Below, one piece after another: positions 1 through 8,602 of a DNA stretch of 64,000 nucleotides (positions are counted from its first letter, which is position 1; each line of letters starts with the position of its first letter). A program made the position numbers and the translations under genes. Below the pieces are notes generated by a model. That model made no database searches and was not told the DNA's origin. It saw nothing but the letters and a program-made list of their open reading frames with translations. The stretch spans positions 224,242-288,241 of the forward strand of contig JBEKYC010000003.1 of NCBI GenBank assembly GCA_049511415.1, read 5' to 3'. The DNA comes from Bog-159 sp049511415. Its GTDB lineage: Bacteria > Acidobacteriota > Terriglobia > Bryobacterales > Bryobacteraceae.

Positions 1-705
1 GAATCTCTGGACGCGGCCGATCTGATGGTTCTGTTGATCCGCTTCCGCGATCTGCCGGATGCCCAGATGAAGCACATCGTCGAATACGTGGAATCGGGCC
101 GTCCCATTGTAGGACTGCGCACGTCTACGCACGCCTTCGATCTGAAAAGCAGCTCCACCTATGCGCGCTGGAGTTGGAACAGCAAAACCTGGGATGGCGG
201 CTTCGGGCGGCAGGTGTTGGGCGAGACCTGGATCGCGCATCACGGCGAGCACGGCCAGCAGAGCACGCGCGGCATACTGGTGAAAAGCGCGGCAAACCAT
301 CCGATTCTGCGCGGCATTCGCGACGGCGATATCTGGGGGCCATCGGACGTGTATGAGGTGCGCCTGCCGCTGCCCGGCGATTGCATGCCGCTGGTGCTGG
401 GGCAAGTGGTGGAAGGCATGCATCCCGACGACCCGCCGGCGGTGGGCAAGAAGAACGATCCGCTGCTGCCGGTGGCTTGGGTGAAGACGTACAAAGGCGC
501 GCGCGTGTTCACCACCACCATGGGCGCGTCGCAGGATCTGCTGAGCGAGGGCCTCCGCCGCATGCTGGTGAATGCCTGCTATTGGGCGCTGGGAATGGAA
601 GACGGGATTCCCGCGAAGACCGGCGTCGACCTGGTGGGCAAGTACCGCCCGTCGCCCTTTGGCTTCGGCGGATATAAGAAGGGCACGCGGCCGCCGGCTC
701 CATAA
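1..705 (+). CDS. ThuA-like domain protein (3' part, cut by window edge)
   Basis: The reading frame is open to the first base, so the true start lies outside the window; an internal ATG is at 25. The visible 234 residues match the C-terminal part of ThuA-like (trehalose-utilization-type, glutamine-amidotransferase fold) proteins: a run like ADLMVLLIRFRDLP, then GRPIVGLRTSTHAF, and later an NHPIL element and a VFTTTMGA strand near the end. These proteins are common in acidobacteria and planctomycetes, often near sugar catabolism genes, and their exact role is mostly unknown. The stop is 6 bp before the M19 dipeptidase gene, so the two may be cotranscribed. Family assignment is by motif recall only. 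Confidence 0.75.
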   Translation, partial: ESLDAADLMVLLIRFRDLPDAQMKHIVEYVESGRPIVGLRTSTHAFDLKSSSTYARWSWNSKTWDGGFGRQVLGETWIAHHGEHGQQSTRGILVKSAANHPILRGIRDGDIWGPSDVYEVRLPLPGDCMPLVLGQVVEGMHPDDPPAVGKKNDPLLPVAWVKTYKGARVFTTTMGASQDLLSEGLRRMLVNACYWALGMEDGIPAKTGVDLVGKYRPSPFGFGGYKKGTRPPAP

Positions 706-711
706 ATCCAA

Positions 712-1887
712 ATGCGCCGATTTCTACTTTGGTTCGCGGCACTGGTGCTGATCGCGGCAGGCGTTGTCTTCCTGTGGCTGCCCGGCTACGTGGAAAACTC
801 CATGAACGGCGTGCTGCATAAGCCGCCGTATCGGATCTCCTCGCGTGCGCGCGATCTGATGCAGCGCATGCCCATCGTGGATCTGCATGCCGACAGCCTG
901 CTGTGGGCCCGCGACCTGCTGGCGCGCAGTTCGCGCGGCCAGGTGGATATCCCGCGGCTGATCGAGGGACACGTGGCGCTGCAGGCGTTCACCATAGTCA
1001 CCAAGACGCCGCGCGGCATGAACTTCCAGCGCAATACCGGCGATACCGACAACATCACAAGGCTCTCTTTCGTGGAACGCTGGCCGGCCGCTACGTGGAG
1101 CAGCCTCACCGAGCGCGCCCTGTATCAGGCCTCGCGGCTGCGCGGGTTCGCAGCGCGCGCCAACGGCAAGTTCACCATCGTCCGCTCCGCGGCGGACCTG
1201 CGCGCGTATCTCGAACGCCGCCGCACCGATCCCCAAATCACCGCCGGATTCCTGGGCGTAGAAGGCGCGCATGCGCTCGACGGCGACCTGGCCAATATCG
1301 ACCGGCTGTACGACGCCGGCATTCGCATGATGGCACCCACGCATTTCTTCGATAACGATATCGGCGGTTCCTCGGCGGGCGCGGACAAGATCGGTTTGAC
1401 GGCGAAGGGCCGCGAAATGATCCGCCGCATGGAAGCGCGGCACATGCTGGTGGACCTGGCGCATGCGTCGGCCCGCACCATCGACGACGTGCTCTCGATC
1501 GCCACGCGTCCCGTGATCGTCTCGCATACCGGCGTGAAGGGCACCTGCGACAACAGCCGGAATTTAAGCGATGACCAACTCCGCGGCGTGGCGCGCACCG
1601 GGGGCGTCATCGGGATTGCCTATTTCGAAGTGGCAGTTTGCGGAACCGATGCCGCCGCCATCGCCCGCGCCATACGTCACGCCGCCGATGTGGCGGGGGT
1701 GGACGCCGTGGCGCTGGGATCGGATTTCGACGGTGCGGTAGCGGAGCCGTTTGACACGACGGGCCTGGGCCTACTGATCGACGCGCTGTTTCAGGCCGGA
1801 TTCCGCGAAGACGAAATCGCGAAGATCATGGGCGGCAACGCGCTGCGCGTGCTTTTGGGCGGGTTGTCGTCTGCGGTGCGAGAATAA
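712..1887 (+). CDS. Membrane dipeptidase, peptidase family M19
   Basis: A 391-residue zinc dipeptidase of the renal-dipeptidase family, which cleaves dipeptides, often with a D-residue. Residues 4-24 form an N-terminal hydrophobic segment (signal anchor or signal peptide), so the enzyme probably acts outside the cytoplasm. The metal-binding DLHADS motif gives H59 and D61. Other family landmarks are GVEGAHAL (bridging Glu), LVDLAHAS, PVIVSHTG with its metal-ligand His, and LGSDFDGA near the C-terminus. Length is normal. It starts 6 bp after the ThuA-like stop, consistent with an operon. The substrate cannot be told from sequence. Confidence 0.93.
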   Translation: MRRFLLWFAALVLIAAGVVFLWLPGYVENSMNGVLHKPPYRISSRARDLMQRMPIVDLHADSLLWARDLLARSSRGQVDIPRLIEGHVALQAFTIVTKTPRGMNFQRNTGDTDNITRLSFVERWPAATWSSLTERALYQASRLRGFAARANGKFTIVRSAADLRAYLERRRTDPQITAGFLGVEGAHALDGDLANIDRLYDAGIRMMAPTHFFDNDIGGSSAGADKIGLTAKGREMIRRMEARHMLVDLAHASARTIDDVLSIATRPVIVSHTGVKGTCDNSRNLSDDQLRGVARTGGVIGIAYFEVAVCGTDAAAIARAIRHAADVAGVDAVALGSDFDGAVAEPFDTTGLGLLIDALFQAGFREDEIAKIMGGNALRVLLGGLSSAVRE

Positions 1888-1937
1888 GCATAAGATCTAT
1901 GGGCGGATTCAAGGCAAATTGGGAGTGCCCATCACTA

Positions 1938-2972
1938 ATGAGTAGCCTCTCGGATATTCGGCGGCATTTTCCGCCGTCTGAGGTGGCCGAGTGCAACCTA
2001 TACGCGCCGGACGGCCCTGTACGGCATCACGTGCCGCGATATCTATACAGGGGCGAATGCGGACTTTTCCCAACTACCGAGTCTAGCCAGCTTCGCCTCG
2101 AACGCTCTGGCGAGTTTAATCCCAAGGAGCAAGAGGCACTCCGTAAGGTCGTCAGTGCACTGCGGAGTGTTTTCAAGCAGCCTGACTACGACAACACTGA
2201 GGCGGACGCTGAAGGCTTGCTAGAGCACTACGGGGTACCCAGCCCAATCATCAACTTCACATCGTCTCCTGACATTGCGGCGGTGTTCGCCGCCGCAGCA
2301 GATGCCGATGCCGAATACGGACGTATCTGTATCCTGACGCGCCCGTATAAAGGCGGTGCGATGGTGTTCGATTATAGGCAGCATCCTTTCGCCGTTCGGG
2401 CCTGGCGCCAGATGGGTTTTGGTGTCGTACCGCAGGGTTTCACCGATCTCAAATCCCGCGAGGCCGACATCCGGCTTGGTGCCATTTGGGTCGAGTTCCG
2501 GATTTCTGCTGCCGATCGTGCCGCGGTAAGCCCCGCCTACCGATATCTCCTGAACGCGTCGGACGATTATCATTCGGCCATCGCACGAGTAGAGGTTAAT
2601 CATTTCATAGAGCAATTCGGAAAGCTGCCACACAAGGTCGCAGTCCACTTGGCAAAGCGAATACCGATGGTTCCACTGCTCAGCAAAGTGGATCGCGTGG
2701 ATGACCTGAATCGCGAAGTTGTGACCTATCGCGTGGCTCCCTCCGAATGCCCTTTTTCCGAGGTTGCCGAGCGAGAGATGAGCCTTCGATATTGGTCTGC
2801 TGAATACCCGGATTCGCTTCTCGGGTTTTATCCTTTCAAGAGCCCCAAAAGTCCGGGATCAGTATTCGCCTGGCCGGGCACCTATCACGGGCCGGCCACC
2901 GATGCCCTAACGGCGGTCGAGTCCAAGAATGATCATCAGAATCGTGATCAGCCCCGGTTCGAAGGCACCTAG
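1938..2972 (+). CDS. FRG domain-containing protein
   Basis: This carries the FRG signature: YLYRGE at the domain start, followed about 60 residues later by LLEHYGVPSPIINFTSSPDIAAVFA, where the family usually has a Q/EHYG-hP-TpLLDWT-SP pattern. FRG-domain function is not well established. I chose the ATG at 1938 (MSSLSD) because a GGGAG stretch lies upstream and the residues before it look non-native; an in-frame ATG at 1899 would add 13 residues. Base and codon use (more A/T-ending codons, lower GC) differ from the flanking genes, which suggests recent acquisition. About 20 bp separate its stop from the stop of the convergent DUF2961 gene. Confidence 0.72.
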   Translation: MSSLSDIRRHFPPSEVAECNLYAPDGPVRHHVPRYLYRGECGLFPTTESSQLRLERSGEFNPKEQEALRKVVSALRSVFKQPDYDNTEADAEGLLEHYGVPSPIINFTSSPDIAAVFAAAADADAEYGRICILTRPYKGGAMVFDYRQHPFAVRAWRQMGFGVVPQGFTDLKSREADIRLGAIWVEFRISAADRAAVSPAYRYLLNASDDYHSAIARVEVNHFIEQFGKLPHKVAVHLAKRIPMVPLLSKVDRVDDLNREVVTYRVAPSECPFSEVAEREMSLRYWSAEYPDSLLGFYPFKSPKSPGSVFAWPGTYHGPATDALTAVESKNDHQNRDQPRFEGT

Positions 2973-2992
2973 CCCGGCGCGGATACAGCGCC

Positions 2993-4174
2993 CTACGCCG
3001 GCTGCGGCGCGCCTGGTCCCGGCACGGCTTTCAGCCTGGGAATGCGGCTCTCGGCGGGCGGCAGCGCCGGAAAATCGGTGTACGCGCCCTGCTGATACCA
3101 ATACGCCACCGAGAAAAAGTTGTCGGCGCGGTGATTGGCATGGCCGTGTTCGATGGTGTACTTCAGATACTTCGTGAAGGTGACCGGATTGTCCGCGTGC
3201 CAGCGGTATAAGCAATAGCGGCCGCCCGGACGCTCGCCGGCGATGATCAGGGGCGCGCCATTATAGAGGTGCGCAAACGGCACCGCCGTGTCGCGACCGC
3301 CAAAATCCCACGCGCCATTGAAATAATCCTCCGTGCCGGTGCCGGTGATCAGCGGATGGTTCTCGTCGTCGATGAATATCATCTCGTCGCCTTCGCCCAT
3401 CCATTCATCCTGGTTCTGCAGCACGCCCAATGTGCAGCCCATCAAATGCCCGCGTCCGCGCGTCTCGGCGAAGACGTAGTTCTGCTGCCCGTCCAGATTC
3501 TTCAAACGGTCGGCGTCGCCATTGTGACGCCAGTCATTCATGGTGGGCTTGTTGGGCGTTCCCTGGCGGTATTGCGCATGGAAGTAGAGCACTTCGTCCG
3601 GCAGCCCGGGCACGATCTGATAGTCGATATTCGAATAGAACGCGCCCACGCGACGGTCGCTTTCGTTGGTGGCCGTGATGCGCGCCGACCGCCGGAAGGG
3701 CATGGCGAAGTAGCAGTTCAGCGCCTTCACCGAGGAACAGTTCAGAAATGCGGACTGATACACGAAGTACTGGCCGAGATTCAATCCGAAGAAATCGCCC
3801 ACGGGAGTCTCCACGCTGGGCTTGGCGCTGCCATCCCAATAGATGCGCAGCACGATCTCCTTCAGGTGATTCGGGCTGTCGGCGGCAATGGTAAACCAGA
3901 TGTGCGTGATCACGCCGGGGCCTTCCGACGCGAACAGTTCGCGCGTGGCGCCGGGCTGGATGGGCCAGGAATCGGCATTGCCGCCGGTGCGGTCGTAGCT
4001 CGATTGCTTCAACGAGCGGTAATTCTGCGCGCGTGCGTAGCGCGGCAGGAAGGGATAATCGCCCGCCACGCTGGAGCCGGTCTGGGCGCTCGCGGATGAC
4101 GCCGCGGCGGAAAATCCCGCGAATCCCGCCAGTCGCCGTAAAAAGCCGCGGCGCGGCGCAGTTTCGGATGACAT
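2993..4174 (-). CDS. DUF2961 / GH172-type secreted protein
   Basis: The mature region matches DUF2961 proteins (glycoside hydrolase family 172, which includes difructose-anhydride-forming and arabinofuranosidase enzymes). Landmarks are an ITHIWFT strand, the GDFFGLNLG loop, FRRSARIT, and GTGTEDYFNGAW with conserved acidic residues. The start at 4174 gives MSSETAPRRGFLRRLAGFAG, a twin-arginine-like leader (RRGFLRR) followed by an Ala-rich stretch, and is preceded by GAGGAG at a good distance; the frame extends 32 codons further upstream without family features. It is likely a Tat-exported glycan-active enzyme. Substrate not determinable. Confidence 0.87.
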   Translation of the reverse strand: MSSETAPRRGFLRRLAGFAGFSAAASSASAQTGSSVAGDYPFLPRYARAQNYRSLKQSSYDRTGGNADSWPIQPGATRELFASEGPGVITHIWFTIAADSPNHLKEIVLRIYWDGSAKPSVETPVGDFFGLNLGQYFVYQSAFLNCSSVKALNCYFAMPFRRSARITATNESDRRVGAFYSNIDYQIVPGLPDEVLYFHAQYRQGTPNKPTMNDWRHNGDADRLKNLDGQQNYVFAETRGRGHLMGCTLGVLQNQDEWMGEGDEMIFIDDENHPLITGTGTEDYFNGAWDFGGRDTAVPFAHLYNGAPLIIAGERPGGRYCLYRWHADNPVTFTKYLKYTIEHGHANHRADNFFSVAYWYQQGAYTDFPALPPAESRIPRLKAVPGPGAPQPA

Positions 4175-4268
4175 GGTAGTGCTCCTCGGATTGAGATAGA
4201 AGCGCAAAGGGCCCCAGCCCGTTTTGCGCGTGTTCATCAAAAGCAGGATTATACTACGAGGCGTGCGC

Positions 4269-4316
4269 AAGGACGCGCCTACCGCAGGTCTGTTCCCACT
4301 GCGGCGGCGCGTCCTT
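4269..4316. repeat. Long inverted repeat (hairpin) upstream of the histidine kinase
   Basis: AAGGACGCGCC at 4269-4279 pairs perfectly with GGCGCGTCCTT at 4306-4316. Inside it, CCGCAG (4282-4287) pairs with CTGCGG (4299-4304). It lies in the 305-bp divergent gap between the DUF2961 gene and the histidine kinase gene. It could be an operator, a bidirectional attenuator or a dispersed repeat; nothing else was seen in the gap. Confidence 0.6.
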
Positions 4317-4479
4317 CGACCAGGCTACTTTAATCCAAGAATAAGAAATCCGGCCGCGGATCAGTATCCCGTCCGCAGGGTATTTTCGCTGCGCGCCCAT
4401 TGGACTTCGGCGCCGCGCCTTTTGCAAAACTACCGGACAGACGGTATATGATCGAGGTAGATCGGCTGATACCCTACCA

Positions 4480-5877
4480 ATGAGGCCAGAGGAAACCCAA
4501 GACGACGTGCTCCTCAAACGCAGCGTACAGCCTCTCCAGTGGGGAGCGCAAGTGGTGCTATTGGCGAGCTTCGGCGGCATGCTGGGACTGATGCTGTTTG
4601 CCGGCATCGACTCGCTGCGCGCACTCCGCCAGGTGCAGTCGCGCAATGTCCAGATCCGCCAGACGTTTCTGGTGCGCAACCGCGCGTTAGAGGAAATCCG
4701 CTCGGTCCTCTATCAATCCGGCACTTACACGCGCGACTATCTATTGGAGCGGGACGCCGCGCGCGCCGAAACCTATCGCGCCGGCAAGCAGCGTGTGCGC
4801 GCGGAAATGGACGCGGCTCTGCGCCAATATTCGCGTTTCCTGGATGCTAGCGAAGAGGCGCCTTTTGCGGCCTTGCAGTCCCGCATCGACGACTATTGGA
4901 AGCTGGTCGACCCCATTTTCCATTGGGACGCGCAAGAGAAACTGGCGCGCAGCGATACGTTCCTGCACCAGCAGCTTTTCCCGCAGCGCTCGACCGCCCT
5001 GGAGATTGCCGACCGCATTGCCGCGGTGAACGAACAGGAACTCAGCAACGGCGACGAACGGCTCAAGATCATCTTCGACCAATTCCGCTTCAGGCTGGGC
5101 CTGATGCTGGCTTTGACGCTGGGAATCGGCGCGCTGTTGGCGCTGGCCACCACACGCCACATTCTGCGGCTGGCCCGCGACGCCGAGATGCGTTACGGAC
5201 AAGTTGTGCATGCGCAGCGGGAGTTGAAGGAGCTATCCGCGCGCCTGGTGGAGGCGCAGGAACTCGAGCGCCGGGCCATCTCGCGTGAACTGCACGATGA
5301 AGTGGGCCAATCGCTGAGCGCGCTATTGATGGAACTGGGCAACCTGGGGGCGGTGGCGCCCGGGGATGCCGAATTGCGCCGGCACGTGGAAGCTATCCGC
5401 AAACTCGCCGAAAGCAGCGTCAACGTGGTGCGCAACATGGCCCTGCTGCTGCGTCCGTCCATGCTCGACGATCTGGGCCTCGTGCCGGCGCTGCAATGGC
5501 AGGCCCGCGAAATCTCCAAACGCACCGGCATGGCCGTTACAGTGGACGCCGAGAGCGTCGCCGACGATCTACCGGAGGAACACAAAACCTGCATCTATCG
5601 CGTGGTGCAGGAGGCGCTGAACAATTGCGCCCGGCATGCCGCGGCGCGCAGCGTGCGCATCCGGGTGGTGCAGGAGGCCGAGCGCATCCGCCTGACCGTG
5701 CAGGATGATGGGCAAGGTTTCGACAGCACACATGTGCGCGGTCTCGGTTTGCTGGGCATGGAAGAGCGTGTCACGCATCTGGGAGGGCAATTCCAATTGG
5801 AGTCCGAACCGGGGCGCGGCACCGAATTGCGCATCGAAATTCCGCTGACTACCCGCGCCTCGGAGGTATTCGCGTGA
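4480..5877 (+). CDS. Sensor histidine kinase, NarL/HisKA_3 type
   Basis: A 465-residue membrane sensor kinase. TM1 is about residues 25-44, followed by a helical extracytoplasmic region of about 160 residues and TM2 at about 205-225. The HisKA_3 dimerisation segment has phospho-acceptor H272 in RAISRELHDEVGQ. The ATPase part shows the N-box VVQEALNN, a DDGQGF G1 box and the LGLLGMEERV G2 region typical of NarX/DegS-like kinases. The next gene is the cognate response regulator, overlapping by 4 bp. The N-terminal region resembles four-helix-bundle sensor domains, but the ligand is unknown. A strong inverted repeat sits about 165 bp upstream. Confidence 0.95.
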   Translation: MRPEETQDDVLLKRSVQPLQWGAQVVLLASFGGMLGLMLFAGIDSLRALRQVQSRNVQIRQTFLVRNRALEEIRSVLYQSGTYTRDYLLERDAARAETYRAGKQRVRAEMDAALRQYSRFLDASEEAPFAALQSRIDDYWKLVDPIFHWDAQEKLARSDTFLHQQLFPQRSTALEIADRIAAVNEQELSNGDERLKIIFDQFRFRLGLMLALTLGIGALLALATTRHILRLARDAEMRYGQVVHAQRELKELSARLVEAQELERRAISRELHDEVGQSLSALLMELGNLGAVAPGDAELRRHVEAIRKLAESSVNVVRNMALLLRPSMLDDLGLVPALQWQAREISKRTGMAVTVDAESVADDLPEEHKTCIYRVVQEALNNCARHAAARSVRIRVVQEAERIRLTVQDDGQGFDSTHVRGLGLLGMEERVTHLGGQFQLESEPGRGTELRIEIPLTTRASEVFA

Positions 5878-6524
5878 CGCCCGTCCGCATCTTGTTGGCC
5901 GATGACCACACCGTGATGCGCAACGGCCTGCGCCTGCTGCTGGAGCGTCAGGCCAACCTGCAAGTGGTCGGCGAAGCCTCGGATGGCCGCCAGGCGGTAG
6001 CGCTCATCGAAAAAACCAATCCGGACGTGGTAATCATGGACATCGCCATGCCCAATCTGAACGGCATCGAGGCCACCCGCCAGATTGTCAACCAGAATCC
6101 GCGCACGGCCGTCGCCATCCTCAGCATGCATTCCGACGAAAGCTACGTCATTCGCGCGCTGAAGGCCGGCGCGCGCGCCTACCTGCTGAAGGATTCCGCG
6201 GAAGCCGACCTGCTGGCGGCCGTGCGCGCGCTGACCGAAGGCAAATCGTTCTTCAGTCCGGCTATCAGCAGGATCCTGGTGGAAGACTACATGCGCCAGT
6301 TGCAGAGCCGCGGCGCAGAGGATACCTACGAGCTGCTTACCAATCGCGAGCGGGAGATCCTGCAGCTTCTGGCGGAGGGCCGCACCAACAAGGAAGTGGC
6401 CAACATGCTGAATCTCAGTCTGTACACGGTGGAGACGCACCGCACGCACATCCTGCAGAAGCTGAACCTGCATAGCGTGCCGGAGTTGATCTTGTACGCG
6501 GTGCGCAAGGGCATCATTGCCTAG
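5874..6524 (+). CDS. NarL/FixJ-family response regulator (REC-LuxR HTH)
   Basis: A 216-residue regulator. The receiver domain has the acidic pair D10/D11, phospho-acceptor D56 in VVIMDIAMPNLNG, and a K in the LLKDS loop. The C-terminal LuxR-type helix-turn-helix is TNREREILQLLAEGRTNKEVA...YTVETHRTHI. It starts with GTG, whose GTGA overlaps the kinase TGA, indicating translational coupling. It should be phosphorylated by the adjacent kinase and bind DNA; targets are unknown. Confidence 0.96.
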   Translation: MTPVRILLADDHTVMRNGLRLLLERQANLQVVGEASDGRQAVALIEKTNPDVVIMDIAMPNLNGIEATRQIVNQNPRTAVAILSMHSDESYVIRALKAGARAYLLKDSAEADLLAAVRALTEGKSFFSPAISRILVEDYMRQLQSRGAEDTYELLTNREREILQLLAEGRTNKEVANMLNLSLYTVETHRTHILQKLNLHSVPELILYAVRKGIIA

Positions 6525-6769
6525 TGGCTGGTGGTCGGTGGCTGGTGGCTGGTGGTTTTGTTAAATGCACCGGCTGGTAGAGGGTGTTGTGCGCGGGCAG
6601 CCTGATGCAGTACGGACAGTTCCGGCGGCGCGAAACGGACGTAGCGGCTTTGCGGACGAAGGTCGAAGCTGCCAACGAGAAAGTGAAGGCGCCGATGACG
6701 CATCCGACCGAATTACCCAAGTAGCATCGTCCTGAGATGGCCGCTTAGTTGAGGCGCCGGGTGGCAGAG
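6525..6769 (+). other. Intergenic region with GGTGGCT-type short tandem repeat
   Basis: Immediately after the response regulator stop, 6525-6557 is a low-complexity run built from GGTGGCTGGTGG and GGTCGGTGGC units. Beyond it a 39-codon frame (6606-6724) runs from ATG to TAG without a recognisable domain. I see no supported gene here. Confidence 0.5.
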
Positions 6770-7066
6770 CTAAAACGCGTGAACCTCCTCCACGCGCTGC
6801 CGCCGCACTTTGATTTTGCCTTCGTTCCTCCGCGCTGCCGCGAGATCATAGGCTAGCTGCATCCCAAGCCATGTCTCCGGTGTGCTGCCGAAAGCCTTAG
6901 TCAGCCGGATAGCCATCTCCGGGCTGATTCCCGACTTGCCTGTCACCGCGTTGTTGAGAGCCTGCCGGGTGACACCGAGGATCTTAGCCCCTTCGGAAAT
7001 GGACAGCCCCAAAGGCTCAAGGCAAGCGGTTCGAATGCTTCGGCCCGGATGGGGCGGATTCTTCAT
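6770..7066 (-). CDS. higA: HigA-family antitoxin (XRE HTH)
   Basis: A 98-residue protein with the HigA/VapI-type addiction-module antidote pattern: NPPHPGRSIRTACLEPLGLSI, then an HTH (GAKILGVTRQALNNAVTGKSGISPEMAIRLTKAFG) and the TPETWLGMQLAYDL tail. I chose the ATG at 7066 because family members begin with M-x-N/x-P-x-H-P-G; the frame runs on 33 codons upstream. In a normal locus the HigB toxin is encoded just upstream. Here only the last codons of higB remain (7089-7154), so this antitoxin appears to be an orphan. It may still repress its own promoter if one survives. Confidence 0.9.
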   Translation of the reverse strand: MKNPPHPGRSIRTACLEPLGLSISEGAKILGVTRQALNNAVTGKSGISPEMAIRLTKAFGSTPETWLGMQLAYDLAAARRNEGKIKVRRQRVEEVHAF

Positions 7067-7088
7067 GGGCACGGTGTTTTCCTCTCTC

Positions 7089-7154
7089 CTAGTGATAATC
7101 GGTGAGTTCAACGTCAAAAGCATCTTCCAGCTCAAAAGGGAAAATGACAGGCCC
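7089..7154 (-). pseudogene. higB: higB toxin remnant (C-terminal tail only)
   Basis: Directly upstream of higA the minus strand encodes VIFPFELEDAFDVELTDYH and a TAG stop. This matches the universal end of HigB/RelE-fold toxins (pattern W-R-h-x-F-R-F-E-x-G-D-A-x-D-V-x-h-x-D-Y-H). The preceding residues are unrelated, and the expected roughly 70-residue N-terminal part is absent. The toxin is therefore decapitated; the adjoining sequence belongs to the truncated rnfC-like gene. Confidence 0.78.
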
Positions 7155-7188
7155 GCTGGTGTCAAATCTTTTTTGGCGGGTGCAGCCG

Positions 7189-7743
7189 CTAGCCGGCGAG
7201 GTTGAGAGCACGCGGCGTCGTAGCTTGATCCGGACGGCTAAGAATGTCCTCTGCAGTTTCCCACAGATCGGTGCGTATGCCGCGGTCGTCGTGCTCACAG
7301 AGCCGGTCCACGTTGTACAGCGTCTCGACGTTGTTCACCACGCAGCCGACGTGCAACGGCAGCCCGGCCGGCGGGATCAGCCGTCCCGTGGCGGCGTACA
7401 CCAGTTCGAATTCGTCCCCCGAAGGATAGAAATCGCCCAGCATGACGAATTCGATCTTCTTCGGCGGTGTTTGCGCCTGCAGCGCGTCGAGCGACTCGGC
7501 GTTCTTGGATTTGATCCCGAACTTGCCCACGCGCGCGCCGGTCGCGTCCATCATGGCGGCCATGCCCGTCAGGATCTCGCGCGGAAAGTGCTTCATCAAT
7601 TCGGCGTCTTTGTGGATCAGCGGCTCACATTCGGCGCCATTGGCGATCATGTATTCGACGCGCGACGCGGCTTTGACGTGCGCCGGGAATCCTGCGCCGC
7701 CCGCGCCCACCACACCACATTCGCGCAACTGGCCGCTGAGCAT
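7189..7743 (-). pseudogene. RnfC-like (NADH dehydrogenase 51-kDa-type) gene, C-terminally truncated
   Basis: The first 145 or so residues (CGVVGAGGAGFPAHVKA, MIANGAECEPLIHKDAELM, then HVGCVVNNVETLYNV) match the N-terminal FMN-binding region of RnfC/PduS-like proteins, which usually exceed 400 residues. After the NVETL motif the similarity stops. The frame then runs about 40 unrelated codons to a stop at 7189. The 3' two thirds, including any SLBB and Fe-S parts, are missing. The loss abuts the higB remnant, so one rearrangement near 7150-7310 probably removed both. Confidence 0.75.
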
Positions 7744-7777
7744 GGGAAGACTTGATTTATAGGGCCGGCTCAGCCGT

Positions 7778-8119
7778 TCACTCTTCCACGGTCAGCTTTA
7801 CGGGTTGTTCGATCAGTTTGGGGTCCTTGCCGGTGGTCAGCAGCATGAGCGCAAAGCGGCCGGCGGCGGCTTTGGAAGGTATCTTGAACTTAACGCTAGT
7901 GGCGGTCTGAGCGGTCAGGTCCAGCACCACATCGTTCTTCCCATCCGTGAGGTAGACCTTGGCGACCTGCGATTTTTCCAGGTTCTCCCCAGACACTGTA
8001 ATCTCATCCCCCGCCTTGCCGTTCATCGGATCGACAGCCGTCATGCGAGGCATGGGTTGCTGTGCGAACGCCGCAAGCGTGGCGGCCAAAAAGAGTGGCA
8101 CTGCAAAAGACAGTCTCAT
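7778..8119 (-). CDS. Small secreted IPT/TIG-like domain protein
   Basis: A 113-residue protein with a clear signal peptide (hydrophobic residues 4-17, likely cleavage after AFA). The mature part, PRMTAVDPMNGKAGDEITVSGENL followed by beta-strand-rich sequence ending in PVKLTVEE, is typical of an IPT/TIG immunoglobulin-like fold. A GGAG precedes the ATG by about 8 bp. It lies 34 bp upstream of the truncated rnfC-like gene on the same strand. Isolated TIG domains are often extracellular adhesion or binding modules; no specific role can be given. Confidence 0.7.
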   Translation of the reverse strand: MRLSFAVPLFLAATLAAFAQQPMPRMTAVDPMNGKAGDEITVSGENLEKSQVAKVYLTDGKNDVVLDLTAQTATSVKFKIPSKAAAGRFALMLLTTGKDPKLIEQPVKLTVEE

Positions 8120-8222
8120 CTGAATCTCCGTCTAGCATCAAATGTACGTCTATTCCATTGAAAATTCAAGCCCATTCGCGTGGCGGTTTGCGGCCGGTGG
8201 CGCGGCGTGCTAGATTGCGGCG

Positions 8223-8546
8223 ATGAGGTGGGTTCTCGTCCTGGCACTGCTGTCTCTGTCAAGCGTGGCCTGCAAGCGCGCGGCGCCTCTCCACCGGCCC
8301 ACCTCGGCCGACGCCCGCCTGGCCGTGCAGGAGGCGATTAAGGGGCAACTGATGTCCCCCGGCGTGGCGCGCTTTTCCAATGAGCAGGAGATGAACATCG
8401 ATGAGTTGGAGCCGGGCCGCTTTCGGATCCGCGGTTTCGTGGACTACCAGGGGTCTTACGACATCCCGGTGCGCAACAACTACACCTGCTGGATCCGCTA
8501 TACCAACCGCGGGCAATGGGAGTTGGAAGAGATTAAGTGGGAGTGA
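8223..8546 (+). CDS. Hypothetical lipoprotein
   Basis: A 107-residue protein whose N-terminus (MRWVLVLALLSLSSVACKR) is a lipoprotein signal peptide with lipobox SVAC, so it is probably membrane-anchored outside the cytoplasm. The mature domain contains GRFRIRGFVDYQGSYDIPVRNNYTCWIRY, a small beta-rich pattern I have seen in uncharacterised short lipoproteins. No catalytic motif. It has no operon partner on its strand; the next gene is convergent. Confidence 0.65.
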   Translation: MRWVLVLALLSLSSVACKRAAPLHRPTSADARLAVQEAIKGQLMSPGVARFSNEQEMNIDELEPGRFRIRGFVDYQGSYDIPVRNNYTCWIRYTNRGQWELEEIKWE

Positions 8547-8602
8547 CCGAAGGCGGCTGGACACGTGGCCGCCCTGCCGCCGCGATTCCACGGCCGACGG
8601 TT

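Noticed and set aside
6606..6724. 39-codon frame after the GGTGGCT repeat
   Set aside because: No domain, and a poor upstream ribosome-binding site; kept only as a note in the intergenic entry.
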